Assembly (NCBI RefSeq): GCF_014107495.1
Contig: NZ_CP041969.1
Location: 1,116,001-1,180,000 of the forward strand
Source of the DNA: Cohnella cholangitidis
GTDB lineage: Bacteria > Bacillota > Bacilli > Paenibacillales > Paenibacillaceae
DNA length: 64,000 nucleotides
Reading direction: 5' to 3'
In this document: positions 8,865-17,629 of the stretch, piece by piece
Layout: every line of letters starts with the position of its first letter
How positions within the stretch are numbered: position 1 is the stretch's first letter
The notes under the pieces: generated by a model
What the model was told of the DNA's origin: nothing
Seen by the model: only the letters and a program-made list of their open reading frames with translations
Database searches by the model: none
Translations under genes and position numbers: made by a program

Positions 8865-9761
8865 CTAGCGATTTTTACGGTCTTTAATCCATAGAGGGAT
8901 TCGGAAAATAATATTGAACATCAAGATTACGAACACAAGAACGGCCGCCGATTTATCCGAGATCGAGACGGCATCGGGCACGATAGCCTCCGATTGCACG
9001 TACCAGAGATGAACGGCCAAAGTCTCGCCTGGCGACAACAGATTGAAATCCCACATCTCGCCGGATGTCGTCACGCCCGCGGTCAGTATGATTACCGCGC
9101 TTTCGCCGAACGCGCGCCCCGCAACCAAACAAATTCCCGTCACGATGCCGCTGATCGCGGTCGGAATCAATACGCGCCTGATCGTCTGGAGATGAGTCGC
9201 GCCTAACGCGAATGATGCCTGCTTCATTTCCTTGGGCACGGCTCGAATCGCTTCTTCCGTTACCCTCGTCATGACCGGGAGGTTCAGAAAAGCCAAGCTG
9301 ACCGCGCCGCCGATGATCGTTAAGCCGATCTGGAACATTTCGACGAACAGGGCGATCCCGAACAGCCCGAATATAATAGAAGGAACGGATGCCAGACCTT
9401 CCACGCAAATTCTTATGAAGCCGATCCATTTATTGTCCGGCGCGAATTCCGCCAAGTAGATTCCGGCGGCCATGCCGAGCGGAACCGCGATCAGCAGGGA
9501 GATTAACAGCATATAGAAGGAGTTGAACAAGGCAGGCCCGATGCCGCCTCCTTCTTCCATCTCGCTAGGCAATCCCATGATGAAGTCCCATGTCAGGCTA
9601 GGCAGTCCTTTTTGCAAAATTAAATAGAGCAAAGCGCAAATGAACAATACGATACATGCGGATATTCCCCATACGAAGACGGTAAAGATCCGATTGTTGA
9701 CGTTGTTGATTCCTCTGTTCGTACTGAACATCTTGCTCGTTTCCGTGGCAGCCGATTTCAT
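8865..9761 (-). CDS. pstA: Second phosphate permease PstA-like (pst2)
   Basis: Permease of about 298 residues with six transmembrane segments and the loop ASFALGATHLQTIRRVLIP followed by AGRAFGESAVIIL. The best start is ATG 9761, which overlaps the pstC2 stop in ATGA and has AAAGGGG 7 nt upstream; an upstream frame to 9860 is overlap with pstC2. It is the last gene of the stalk-pstS2-pstC2-pstA2 operon. No ATPase gene follows; the pst1 Pho box and pstS1 come next. The closest family is phosphate PstA, but the substrate is inferred from context. Confidence 0.9.
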   Translation of the reverse strand: MKSAATETSKMFSTNRGINNVNNRIFTVFVWGISACIVLFICALLYLILQKGLPSLTWDFIMGLPSEMEEGGGIGPALFNSFYMLLISLLIAVPLGMAAGIYLAEFAPDNKWIGFIRICVEGLASVPSIIFGLFGIALFVEMFQIGLTIIGGAVSLAFLNLPVMTRVTEEAIRAVPKEMKQASFALGATHLQTIRRVLIPTAISGIVTGICLVAGRAFGESAVIILTAGVTTSGEMWDFNLLSPGETLAVHLWYVQSEAIVPDAVSISDKSAAVLVFVILMFNIIFRIPLWIKDRKNR

Positions 9762-10726
9762 TGTTGAGCCCCTTTCCGTTGCAGCAAGCGGACAAGCACG
9801 ATCATCAAGAGAGAAATAACGAGCAGTAAGAAGCCCATCATATACAACGCGTTGTTCCAAGTGGAATCGAACGGAACGTTAGCGATCTGCATAACGATGT
9901 TGCTCGTCAGTACGGACGTCGGTTTGAATAACGCGTCGGCCAGCTGCGGGGTGTTCCCGATGACCATAACGACCGCCATCGTCTCCCCGATCGCGCGAGC
10001 CATCCCTAGGATAACTCCGTACATAATCCCGCTGCGGGCAGCCGGAATCGTCACCTTGAATATCGTTTGGAATCGCGTTGCCCCTAGCGCATACGAAGCA
10101 TCCCGGTATTTGCGAGGGACGACGCTGATCGCATCGTCGCTGATCCGGCTAATGGTCGGCAAAACCATGATCGTGAGCACGATCGCAGCGGCTAGTATGC
10201 CGTCCCCCATGTTCGTTCCGGTAATATCCCGAAGCAGCGGAATTAAAATCGTCAAGCCGAGGAAACCATAGACGACCGAGGGTATTCCGACTAGCAAGTC
10301 CAGAATGGGACGCAGCAGGTTTCTCAACCATTTCGGCGCGATTTCGGCCAGAAATACGGCAATGATAACCGATAACGGGACGGAAATCAGGAGAGTCAGC
10401 AGCGTTAGCGCGAAGGTGCCGAAAATGAACACGAACGCGCCATAGCTTTCGTTCTCCGGCGTCCAATCGGTCGAGAAGAAGAAGGTCATCGGAGAAACAT
10501 CGCGGAACGTTAGCACGCCTGTTCGGAACATGAAGAAAAGGATGCTGAACAAAATAAGGCAGACGAACACGGCACTTGCGATACAAGCGATTTTGAATAT
10601 GCGGTTGTAGAACAACAGCCGATTTTTCCGATCGAAGACGTTACCCGAACCGGCTTTTATGCTTCCTCCAAGCTCGTTCTCGGATTTCTCCGCGATCGGT
10701 AATTGCGCAGAAGTATCCACTTGCAT
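9758..10726 (-). CDS. pstC: Second phosphate permease PstC-like (pst2)
   Basis: Permease of 322 residues with an N-terminal cytosolic tail of about 40 residues and six transmembrane segments. PstC hallmarks are ILDLLVGIPSVVYGFLG and the coupling loop YRDASYALGATRFQTIFK, then MARAIGETMAVVMVIG. The GIPSVVYG segment and sequence style differ from PstC1, so this is an old paralogue and not a recent duplication. It follows pstS2 after a hairpin and overlaps pstA2 by 4 nt. Confidence 0.92.
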   Translation of the reverse strand: MQVDTSAQLPIAEKSENELGGSIKAGSGNVFDRKNRLLFYNRIFKIACIASAVFVCLILFSILFFMFRTGVLTFRDVSPMTFFFSTDWTPENESYGAFVFIFGTFALTLLTLLISVPLSVIIAVFLAEIAPKWLRNLLRPILDLLVGIPSVVYGFLGLTILIPLLRDITGTNMGDGILAAAIVLTIMVLPTISRISDDAISVVPRKYRDASYALGATRFQTIFKVTIPAARSGIMYGVILGMARAIGETMAVVMVIGNTPQLADALFKPTSVLTSNIVMQIANVPFDSTWNNALYMMGFLLLVISLLMIVLVRLLQRKGAQQ

Positions 10727-10747
10727 AGGGGTGTTGCTCCTCCCAAT

Positions 10748-10787
10748 AAGAAACCAGCTTCGCGTAAGTTCGCTTTGCTGGTTTCTT
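10748..10787 (-). other. Intercistronic hairpin between pstS2 and pstC2
   Basis: Perfect 11-bp stem (AAGAAACCAGC / GCTGGTTTCTT) with an 18-nt loop and no long T-run. It sits in the same position as the hairpin of pst1 and probably has the same role. Confidence 0.65.
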
Positions 10788-10826
10788 TATTAATGTGTAG
10801 TTATTGGAGCGATTGGAGTACGTCGC

Positions 10827-11678
10827 TTACTTGATAGCGGAAATCGGAATGAATTTCAGCTTCTTCAAGGAACCGTTCTGGAACTTCGCGCTTTGGATGT
10901 ACTCGATGAACGCTTTCGTCGCGCCATCCGGCTGGCCTTTGGTCATGTAGTAGCCGTAGCCCCATACTTTATAAGTTCCGTTGATTACGTTAGCTTCGGA
11001 CGGAGCAACGCCGTTGATTTTCATAGCCTTCATGTTGCTGGTAACGTATACGAGGTCGATGTATCCGATTGCGTTAGGGGTCGTTTCTACAGCCGTTTTC
11101 ATGTCCCCGCTCGACTTAACTTCTTTGTAATTGCTGCCTTTGCTTAGGAAGTCGGAACCTGCCAGTGCTTTCATTTGGAAGTTAACGCGAGTACCGGAAC
11201 CGAAGGCGCGGTTAACGACGATAATGTCCGCATCGGAGCCGCCGACGTCCTTCCAGTTCGTCACTTTGCCGGAGAAAATGTCCTGAAGCTGTTTCGTAGT
11301 CAAGTTATCGACTTTAACGTTCTTGTTGACGACGGCAGCGAACGGGATAACCGCTACTTTATGAGCGACTTGGCCGTCGAACTTCTTGAAGCCCGGAACG
11401 TCTTGGGAAGCATCCCAGTCTACCGCACCGATATCCGCGATGCCTTTGCGAACGGATTGCGGTCCCGTAATGGAACCGGCGGCGGAAGCCGAAATTTTGA
11501 CCTTCGGATTCAGCTTCTTGAACTCGTTCGCCGCTTGAAGCGTCAAAGGAAGAAGAGCGGAAGATCCGTTAACTACGATTTTGCCTTTCAGGGAACTAGC
11601 CGCGCTAACCGCGGAAACGGACGATGTAACCAGCGCGATCGCCATCGCGGCGACGGATAACGATTTGAACAATTTCAT
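10827..11678 (-). CDS. pstS: Secreted phosphate-binding protein PstS-like (copy 2)
   Basis: Binding protein of 283 residues. The N-terminus is an ordinary Sec signal peptide (cleavage near AVSAAS, about residue 27) and contains no lipobox Cys, unlike PstS1. Ligand-loop candidates are VVNGSSALLPLT near the mature N-terminus and AFGSGTRVNFQ in the middle. The end, LKFIPISAIK, is typical of PstS-like proteins. It lies 35 nt after the stalk-domain gene and before pstC2, so it belongs to the pst2 operon. Without a lipid anchor it must be held by the permease, the cell wall or a partner; this last point is inference. Confidence 0.9.
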   Translation of the reverse strand: MKLFKSLSVAAMAIALVTSSVSAVSAASSLKGKIVVNGSSALLPLTLQAANEFKKLNPKVKISASAAGSITGPQSVRKGIADIGAVDWDASQDVPGFKKFDGQVAHKVAVIPFAAVVNKNVKVDNLTTKQLQDIFSGKVTNWKDVGGSDADIIVVNRAFGSGTRVNFQMKALAGSDFLSKGSNYKEVKSSGDMKTAVETTPNAIGYIDLVYVTSNMKAMKINGVAPSEANVINGTYKVWGYGYYMTKGQPDGATKAFIEYIQSAKFQNGSLKKLKFIPISAIK

Positions 11679-11713
11679 GGGTTAAAAATCTCCTCTCGAA
11701 TATACCGATTCTC

Positions 11714-13126
11714 TTATCGGGTTGTTGGTTTCCATAGACCGTTAATGTTCAGGAATACGCGTCCGTCATTGATCACTGCGAACGGAGCGCCTTCCTGCGC
11801 GACGATCTCGCTTACCGTCTCGTCAAGCGTGTACAATTGCTTCGAAGTTCCGGTTGCCGGATCGACTTCGTAGACGAAGTTGTTCGCGCCGCTTCCTTCC
11901 GTGAGCAAATACCATTTGCCGCCGGACAATACCGCATCGTATACGTCCTTCTCGTTGAACAGCGTTTTGAGCGTTTTGTCGTTGCTAACGGATACCAACG
12001 TGGATTTAGCGGCATCGTCGCTGCTGACGCTTACGAACGTTACGTTCGATGCGTCCGCGTTCGCGCGAATGAACACTTTGTCATCCGCGGACGTCGTCAG
12101 TTGCACGGCTTTGTTTTCTTTGACCGAAGGGTCGACTTTGAATAAGAAGATTTGCGGCTCGGTGCCCTTCATGTCGATCGCGACATCGTCGCTCTCTACC
12201 GGCTTCGAGCTGTCGGCGACGACCGCGCCCGGCTTCGTTACCGTATACGTGAACGTTTTGCCGTCCGCGGATACGCCCAAGTTCGCTTTGTAATCGACTT
12301 TGTCGTCAACGATTTTCGTGATTTTGTTGATTTCCGGTTCCAGCTTGGCGATTACGCTGCCTTTGTCCCCTTGCAGGAAGAAGATCGACGCGCTGTCGGC
12401 GGACCAGACCAATTCCGGCTTGATGTTCGTGTCGCTGCTCACTTTCGTCGGAACGATTTTATCGAAGTCGATGACGTAAATTTCTCCGTTCGCGTTCGTG
12501 TAAGCGGCTTTCTTGCCGTTAGGGGCAACCACCAGCTCCGATGCATCAGAAGAAAGAATCAGTTTCGAGTATTTGCCCGTTTGCGCATCGACCAAGTAGT
12601 CCGAGCGGCCCGATTCATTTTCCTGCGAAGCGATGAATCTAGCAGCGTCCACCCATTGAATATGATCTACGTCGCTCAACAAGTTCGCGTCGATCCAGAT
12701 CGTTCCGGATGCATCCTTAGCGAAGCTTGCTCCCAATGCTTCAACGTAAGCTTTTAACTCCACGTATGTAGTGCCTTTTACGCTTTTTACCGGAACGTTA
12801 AGCTGCTGTTCCGTTCCGTCGACTCGAATCAGATTGCTGTTCACCTTCAATTGGACGGCATGGCCGTTCAGCGTAGCTTGAATTCCGTCTTTAGTCACCT
12901 GCAACCGTACGCCCAGATTCAGGCTAAGATCGCGGAGAGACACGAGCGTTCTGCCTTTCTCATAGAACGTGCTGATGCTAGCCGTCGCCCCGTTTACGAT
13001 GTAAGCCGAACTTGTAACCTGTACCGCGCTTGCTTTCGTTGCCGTAGCAGCGGATGCCGCACCCGCTGCGGATACTCCGATTGCCAACGCTAATACAGAA
13101 ACAACAGACGCTTTTTTTAGCAACAT
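11714..13126 (-). CDS. Secreted stalk-domain / beta-propeller-like protein
   Basis: Exported protein of 470 residues. A Sec signal peptide (cleavage near AASAAT, about residue 27) is followed by a copper-amine-oxidase-N-terminal-like (stalk) domain at about 35-150, recognised by YIVNGATAS, RTLVSLRDLS and TYVELKAYVEALG. The remaining 310 residues are repeats of short beta strands that look like a TolB/WD-type propeller (SDYLVDAQTGK, AYTNANGEIYVIDF, KWYLLTEGSG, FVYEVDPATG). No catalytic motif is seen. It is the first gene of the pst2 operon and carries the PhoP-type promoter. Stalk domains are common in surface proteins of Paenibacillaceae; the function here is unknown, with a surface scaffold or phosphate-related sensor as possibilities. 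Confidence 0.8.
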   Translation of the reverse strand: MLLKKASVVSVLALAIGVSAAGAASAATATKASAVQVTSSAYIVNGATASISTFYEKGRTLVSLRDLSLNLGVRLQVTKDGIQATLNGHAVQLKVNSNLIRVDGTEQQLNVPVKSVKGTTYVELKAYVEALGASFAKDASGTIWIDANLLSDVDHIQWVDAARFIASQENESGRSDYLVDAQTGKYSKLILSSDASELVVAPNGKKAAYTNANGEIYVIDFDKIVPTKVSSDTNIKPELVWSADSASIFFLQGDKGSVIAKLEPEINKITKIVDDKVDYKANLGVSADGKTFTYTVTKPGAVVADSSKPVESDDVAIDMKGTEPQIFLFKVDPSVKENKAVQLTTSADDKVFIRANADASNVTFVSVSSDDAAKSTLVSVSNDKTLKTLFNEKDVYDAVLSGGKWYLLTEGSGANNFVYEVDPATGTSKQLYTLDETVSEIVAQEGAPFAVINDGRVFLNINGLWKPTTR

Positions 13127-13221
13127 CGACTCTGATCACCCTTCTGATTATGGTAGATTCTTCTTACTAGTGATCGTTCAAAAAGCCAGGTTTTGCTATA
13201 TGAACAACCTCTACTAGTGTG

Positions 13222-13275
13222 AGTATAGTACTGGTTTGTAAAGCGGCTGTTCATGAATCGTATTCCGATTGTTAA
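13222..13275 (-). promoter_or_regulatory. PhoP box and promoter of stalk-pst2 operon
   Basis: Minus strand: TTAACA (13275-13270), a weak slot AATACG (13264-13259), TGAACA (13253-13248), TTTACA (13242-13237), each 11 bp apart. After 9 nt comes -10 TATACT (13227-13222). It starts 3 nt after the stop of the CBS/chemotaxis gene and about 95 nt before the stalk gene. Confidence 0.75.
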
Positions 13276-13277
13276 AT

Positions 13278-14462
13278 TTATGAATTCATTTGTTGGACGA
13301 GCTTCTGGAACTCCATTCGTACTTCCGTTGAGCGGTCGCTCGCTTCCCTGGAAGCCTCCATAAGCTTGGACGCCGCTTCTTGATTCAGCTCCGACGAACT
13401 CCACAGCTGCGCGAAAGTATCCTCCGTTTTTTTCACTTGAAGGAACCCTTTGTCCGCGCCTTTCTTTCCTTCGCCGACCAAACTAGTCGCGCTTAATACG
13501 GCTTCCGACATCGACCTGAGCAGTCCGGAAATCTGGGTCGCGGATTGTTTCGTTTGGTCGGCCAGCGTACGGATCTCGCCGGCAACTACGCCGAAGCCTT
13601 TCCCGTGCTCCCCCGCTCTAGCTGCTTCTATCGTCGCGTTGACCGCAAGCAAATTGCATTGATCCGCAAGATCCGCGATAAGCCGAATGATGCCTTCCGC
13701 CGCGGACGTCCGTTCCGTGAGCTGAACGACCGCTTTCTCTTGCTTGGCCGCGTTCGAGGACCAGATTTTGAACAGCTGCAGCATCTCGCCCAGTTCTTCC
13801 CTGCCTTGATCGGCGATCTCTCCGATTCGTTCGCTGCATGCTTGGGTGTCGCTTGTCGCTTCGTTTACGCGCTCTACGGAATCATGAATGCTGACGATCA
13901 TCGATTCGGTATCTCTAATCGTGCGGATTTGCCGGCTTACCGCTTCGCGTTGCAGCAAGCGGGATACGTTAAGCAGATCGTTCATCGTCAGAATGCCGAC
14001 GAATTTGCCGTTATCCGTCAGAAGCACGGCATCGTAGAACGTCTCTTCCGAGCGCGACAACGCCCGGTCGATGAGTTCTTGAGGGTCGATGGAAAGCTCG
14101 GCGATCAAGGGCGACGGCTCCATATGGCCCGATATCGGTTTATGCCCGAACAATGACATCCCGTATAAAGAACCTATTAATTGAAAGAAACGGTCTCTCA
14201 TGATCAAACCGACCGGCCGATGCGTATCGTCGCAGACGGCTACGCATTCGAACTGTTTCTTCCTCCGGAACAAGTTCACGAGATCGTCGCTATGCATCGT
14301 CGGCGAAATGACCGGACAGCTTTTCATCCAATCTTTGACGATAATAGGTTGAAAGATTTCCGTTATTGCCGGGTCGGCTTTTCTGATCGGATGAGATTCG
14401 GATTTCTGAACTTCCGTCTGCCGTTCGTTGATGGTTCTAGTCAGAACTGTAGCGATGGCCAC
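13278..14462 (-). CDS. Cytosolic CBS-pair methyl-accepting chemotaxis-like protein
   Basis: Soluble signalling protein of 394 residues with no transmembrane segment. The N-terminal half is a CBS pair (about 40-170; [39 protein letters not shown]). The C-terminal half is a helical methyl-accepting signalling domain with the conserved hairpin tip around [18 protein letters not shown] and [14 protein letters not shown]. It could feed a CheA-like kinase or act as a dimeric scaffold. The CBS module, with its RPxGLxM and following YGxxL segments, resembles that of the GGDEF protein at 887-3268, which suggests a shared ligand. It is transcribed towards the pst2 operon, but a separate promoter follows it. 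Confidence 0.88.
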   Translation of the reverse strand: MAIATVLTRTINERQTEVQKSESHPIRKADPAITEIFQPIIVKDWMKSCPVISPTMHSDDLVNLFRRKKQFECVAVCDDTHRPVGLIMRDRFFQLIGSLYGMSLFGHKPISGHMEPSPLIAELSIDPQELIDRALSRSEETFYDAVLLTDNGKFVGILTMNDLLNVSRLLQREAVSRQIRTIRDTESMIVSIHDSVERVNEATSDTQACSERIGEIADQGREELGEMLQLFKIWSSNAAKQEKAVVQLTERTSAAEGIIRLIADLADQCNLLAVNATIEAARAGEHGKGFGVVAGEIRTLADQTKQSATQISGLLRSMSEAVLSATSLVGEGKKGADKGFLQVKKTEDTFAQLWSSSELNQEAASKLMEASREASDRSTEVRMEFQKLVQQMNS

Positions 14463-14580
14463 AGGAACACCTCACTCGGTATGGGATGGGTAAATATTTC
14501 CTCCATTGAAACTATCAAATTTATGTTCTCCATTTGTTCTAACTTCGTTATCGGAATGTAAACTTTATCGAAAAGGAGGC

Positions 14581-14616
14581 AAAAGAATAACCCTCTCCGA
14601 GCTAACGGAGAGGGTC
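14581..14616 (-). terminator. Intrinsic terminator after tatC
   Basis: Stem ACCCTCTCCG / CGGAGAGGGT followed on the minus strand by TTATTCTTTT. It ends the phoX-tatA-tatC unit. Confidence 0.85.
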
Positions 14617-14622
14617 TCATGA

Positions 14623-15366
14623 CTATAAACTGGATTTGTCCGATTGTTTGCGATAGATCCATTTCGATAATGTAACGCTAATCTCATAGAGCAATAGCAA
14701 GGGAGCAACCACTAGCAAATCGGAAACGATGTCCGGCGGCGTAATCAATACCGCCGTAACCGTCAGGGCGAAATAAGATAGTTTCCTTGCCTTGGCCAAC
14801 CGCTTAGGGTTCAGAATGCCGAGGGAAGTGAGGAACATGACGATCGCCGGCATCTCGAACAGAAATCCGAAAGGCACCGTCATATTGAGCATGAACGCGA
14901 AATACTTCTGCGCGGTATACACGGTCTCGAAATCATCCGCCATTTTCTCCAAGAAACCGATAACCATCGGATAAATAACGAAATAACCGAAACTTAGGCC
15001 GAATACGAACAAGATCGCAAGCGCCGGAATATAAGCGAGTGTTTTCTTCTGCTCTTCGACCGACAATGCCGGTTTGACGAATCGCCATGCCTGCAGTCCG
15101 GCTACGGGAATCGTCACGGCAATCGCGACGACCCCGGCCAACATGAAGTACACCCAAATAATATCCGACGGAGCGAGAATCGCAAGCTTCTGGTCCAAGT
15201 CCCGCACAAGCCAGCGATACAACTCTTTGACATATACCAATGCACCGCAAAGCGAAACCAGGAATGCGATTAAAGTGAAAATAATCCTGCTTCGCAATTC
15301 CCCTAGATGCCCTACGAAGCTTTTGCCGTTCGCTTTCCGAGAAAACGATTGGGAAGAGTCCATCAT
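14623..15366 (-). CDS. tatC: Twin-arginine translocase subunit TatC
   Basis: Six-span membrane receptor for twin-arginine signal peptides, 247 residues, the normal length. Hallmarks are HLGELRSRI near the N-terminus, the FVKPALSVEEQK loop, FGFLFEMPAIVMFL, and LTPPDIVS-like LITPPDIVSDLL in the last spans. ATG 15366 and the adjacent ATG 15363 are both possible starts. It follows tatA by 12 nt and is the last gene of a unit with the Tat-dependent PhoX, as in phosphate-regulated phoD-tatAd-tatCd of Bacillus subtilis. Confidence 0.96.
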   Translation of the reverse strand: MMDSSQSFSRKANGKSFVGHLGELRSRIIFTLIAFLVSLCGALVYVKELYRWLVRDLDQKLAILAPSDIIWVYFMLAGVVAIAVTIPVAGLQAWRFVKPALSVEEQKKTLAYIPALAILFVFGLSFGYFVIYPMVIGFLEKMADDFETVYTAQKYFAFMLNMTVPFGFLFEMPAIVMFLTSLGILNPKRLAKARKLSYFALTVTAVLITPPDIVSDLLVVAPLLLLYEISVTLSKWIYRKQSDKSSL

Positions 15367-15378
15367 AGAACGCCCACC

Positions 15379-15642
15379 CTATCCATTCGACTTCTCGACG
15401 ACGGACAGCCGAGGTGTTGCATCGCTAGCCGTTGCCGTTGCGGACAAACCTTTGTCCGCTTCCTTGGAGTCCTTGTCCTTGTCATCGGAGCCGTTGACCA
15501 TTTCGCGAGTCGCGGATTTGAATTCGCTTAACGTGCGACCGAATGCGCGTCCAAGCTCCGGAAGCTTCGAAGGACCGAATATAATAAGAGCAATGATTAG
15601 AATTAGAATTAGACCACCGATACCAATGTTTCCGAACGGCAT
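15379..15642 (-). CDS. tatA: Twin-arginine translocase pore subunit TatA
   Basis: Single-span membrane protein of 87 residues. An N-terminal hydrophobic helix (about 6-22) is followed by the hinge [14 protein letters not shown] and an amphipathic helix, then a charged, disordered tail ([13 protein letters not shown]). This is a TatA/TatE type for a minimal TatAC system. AAGGAG lies upstream of ATG 15642. It sits between phoX (31 nt) and tatC (12 nt) and probably serves PhoX export. Confidence 0.95.
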   Translation of the reverse strand: MPFGNIGIGGLILILIIALIIFGPSKLPELGRAFGRTLSEFKSATREMVNGSDDKDKDSKEADKGLSATATASDATPRLSVVEKSNG

Positions 15643-15673
15643 ATCCTCATCTCCTTATGAGTAGTTGAGTTGC

Positions 15674-17347
15674 TTAACCTAACTTAAATCCGCTGATCGC
15701 CACGACCGAGCAACGCGCTTTTCCATCGCTTTTGCGGTGCGGCCATAAACTTGTAGGGTTGCTTAGATCCGTCGTATTCTCTCCCGGATGCTGCACGGAG
15801 AGGAACAGCGTTTTCTCATCCGGCGTAAAGAACGGACCCGTCAATTCGCAATCGTTCGGACCGGATGCGAATTGCAACGCATGTCCTTTGCTTGGCCCGG
15901 ATGTCGGAATCACGAACAGTCCGTTATTCATGAAGGAAGAGTAGATCCCTTTGTTCAAGCTGCTTGAAGAAATATCGGTAACGACCCATAAGTCTCCGTT
16001 CGCATCGAACGCAAGGTTGTCCGGCGAGCTGAAGCCCGATTGCCGGCCGCCCGCGGCGAAAATTTCAAAGTCGAACGAGGCGGCTCCCAAATCGTCGTCC
16101 TTCTCGAAAATGCGCGTAATATGACCGTGGATGTTTCCGTGAAGATCGTTGTTCGTATGGCAGATAAAGACCGTGTTGTCGAAAGGAGAAATCTCAATGT
16201 CTTCCGGACGGTCCGTCGGCATGCCGCCGAGCAGAATAGCCGCTTCGTGGCAATTCGTAACGACGTCGGCTTGGCTCTGGAACAGCTTGAGGAAATCCTC
16301 TTTCGTTCCCTTAAGGCCGGCAGGCGTCTTGAATTTCGGATTATCCAATGCCTTCTTCACCGCATCGTAAGTAAGAGCGATCCACGTCCCGCTCTTCAGG
16401 CTGGCAACATAAAGCGTGCCATCTGCAAGAAGATCCGAATTGGCGCGTCCTTTCGACTTGTCGAATTTGCCGTTGCTGACGAACTTGTAGATACAGGCAT
16501 CCTTCTTGTCATCTCCCATGTACACAACGACTCGACCGTCTTTGGCAAGACCCATAGCCGTATTCTCATGGTTAAACCGTCCGAGTGCCGTGTGTTTGCG
16601 AAGGAAAGAACCGTCGAAAGGATCGATTTCGACGACCCAACCGTAGTGAGTCAGAGGCAATGCCGCTGCGGTCGCCAAATCCGCGAAGTTTTCTTCGCAG
16701 GACAAGACCGTATTCCACAACGTAACGCCTCCGGAGCAATTGGCGAAGGTTCCAGTTACGGTTGTTTGTCCGCCTAACGCCTTGGAGCCTTTGGCTGGGC
16801 CGGTCAATTCGAACTTAGAGAAGCCGTTGATGCGGCGTGCATGGACGGAAGACTTGTCCATTTTCCAAGCGCCATCCGTATCCCGATATACTTCGATAAC
16901 CGACATTCCTTGATAGTAAAGGGCTTCTTTGACTTGCTCCGGGCTCATCTTGTCGTCCTTCAAAGGCCCGTGCAGAAAAATATTGGTGTATTCATGGTTA
17001 GTAGCGAGCAAACCGCGTTGGCTGGAGCCGTTGATCGGAAGGAACGCATTATAATCGCATCCTTGCCCGAACTTGTCGCCCTTCTGGTTGATGACATCGT
17101 CGAACGCGGCAACTACATCGTATTTGTAACCTTTAGGAACGATAAGTTGATCTTCATTGGAAGGGGAAATCGGATCGAAGTGTCCGCTAACACGGTTGGA
17201 ATTGTACCCGAACAGATGATCGGCCGTTTTCGAAGCAGCAGAGGCTTTTCCATCAAGAACTCCCAATCCTGTCGAAACGGCTGCAAGCGCAGCGGCACCC
17301 GTACCTAAATACGTTAAAAACGCGCGACGATCCATTTGCTTCTCCAT
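15674..17347 (-). CDS. phoX: Tat-exported PhoX-family (DUF839) phosphatase
   Basis: Predicted extracellular alkaline phosphatase of the PhoX family, 557 residues. The N-terminus is a Tat signal: DRRAFLTYLG, an Ala-rich hydrophobic stretch, and cleavage near ASAAS (about residue 38). The mature part shows typical DUF839 segments, for example GLLATNHEYTN, GGVTLWNTVLSCEENF, HTALGRFNHENTA and PDNLAFDANGDLW, which fit the Ca/Fe-binding propeller. GAGGAG lies 7 nt before ATG 17347. It is co-transcribed with tatA and tatC and preceded by PhoP-type repeats, so induction under phosphate starvation is expected. Exact substrate range is not readable. Confidence 0.9.
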   Translation of the reverse strand: MEKQMDRRAFLTYLGTGAAALAAVSTGLGVLDGKASAASKTADHLFGYNSNRVSGHFDPISPSNEDQLIVPKGYKYDVVAAFDDVINQKGDKFGQGCDYNAFLPINGSSQRGLLATNHEYTNIFLHGPLKDDKMSPEQVKEALYYQGMSVIEVYRDTDGAWKMDKSSVHARRINGFSKFELTGPAKGSKALGGQTTVTGTFANCSGGVTLWNTVLSCEENFADLATAAALPLTHYGWVVEIDPFDGSFLRKHTALGRFNHENTAMGLAKDGRVVVYMGDDKKDACIYKFVSNGKFDKSKGRANSDLLADGTLYVASLKSGTWIALTYDAVKKALDNPKFKTPAGLKGTKEDFLKLFQSQADVVTNCHEAAILLGGMPTDRPEDIEISPFDNTVFICHTNNDLHGNIHGHITRIFEKDDDLGAASFDFEIFAAGGRQSGFSSPDNLAFDANGDLWVVTDISSSSLNKGIYSSFMNNGLFVIPTSGPSKGHALQFASGPNDCELTGPFFTPDEKTLFLSVQHPGENTTDLSNPTSLWPHRKSDGKARCSVVAISGFKLG

Positions 17348-17386
17348 AAACTCGCTCCTCTATAGAAAATAGACTCTCCATAGTCA

Positions 17387-17470
17387 AGAATACTTCGGGA
17401 TTGTTAATGGGAAATGTATCAGAATGCAGCTTTAGGTTAAAAACGTTATCAATCTGTTAATTATGGTTGA
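17387..17470 (-). promoter_or_regulatory. Probable PhoP box and promoter of phoX-tatAC
   Basis: Minus strand hexamers TCAACC (17470-17465), TTAACA (17460-17455), ATAACG (17449-17444), TTAACC (17440-17435) and TTAACA (17407-17402). Spacing is 10, 11, 9 and 33 bp, less regular than the other boxes. The last repeat is 9 nt before a -10-like TATTCT (17392-17387), as in the other four. Confidence 0.6.
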
Positions 17471-17562
17471 GTTTTTATAAATCCAAGTAAAAGAGCGCGC
17501 TGCTCATTAGATGTCGGTCATCGATATCGTCGTTGGCTGTCGCACTCGTCTAAAATTATCTC

Positions 17563-17616
17563 CGAAAAAAAATAAGCCGACTTATCGTTTAATGCAAAAC
17601 GATAAGTTGGCTTATT
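17563..17616 (-). terminator. Intrinsic terminator of epimerase-oxidoreductase operon
   Basis: Stem of about 20 bp (AATAAGCCAACTTATCGTTT against AAACGATAAGTCGGCTTATT) followed on the minus strand by a T-run of about eight. Confidence 0.9.
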
Positions 17617-17629
17617 AAATCAAATCGGT

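Noticed and set aside
17359-17387. TTGACT-17-TATAGA sigma-A-like promoter before phoX
   Set aside because: Its start would fall inside the ribosome binding site of phoX, so the mRNA could not be translated normally; the TATTCT at 17392-17387 fits better.
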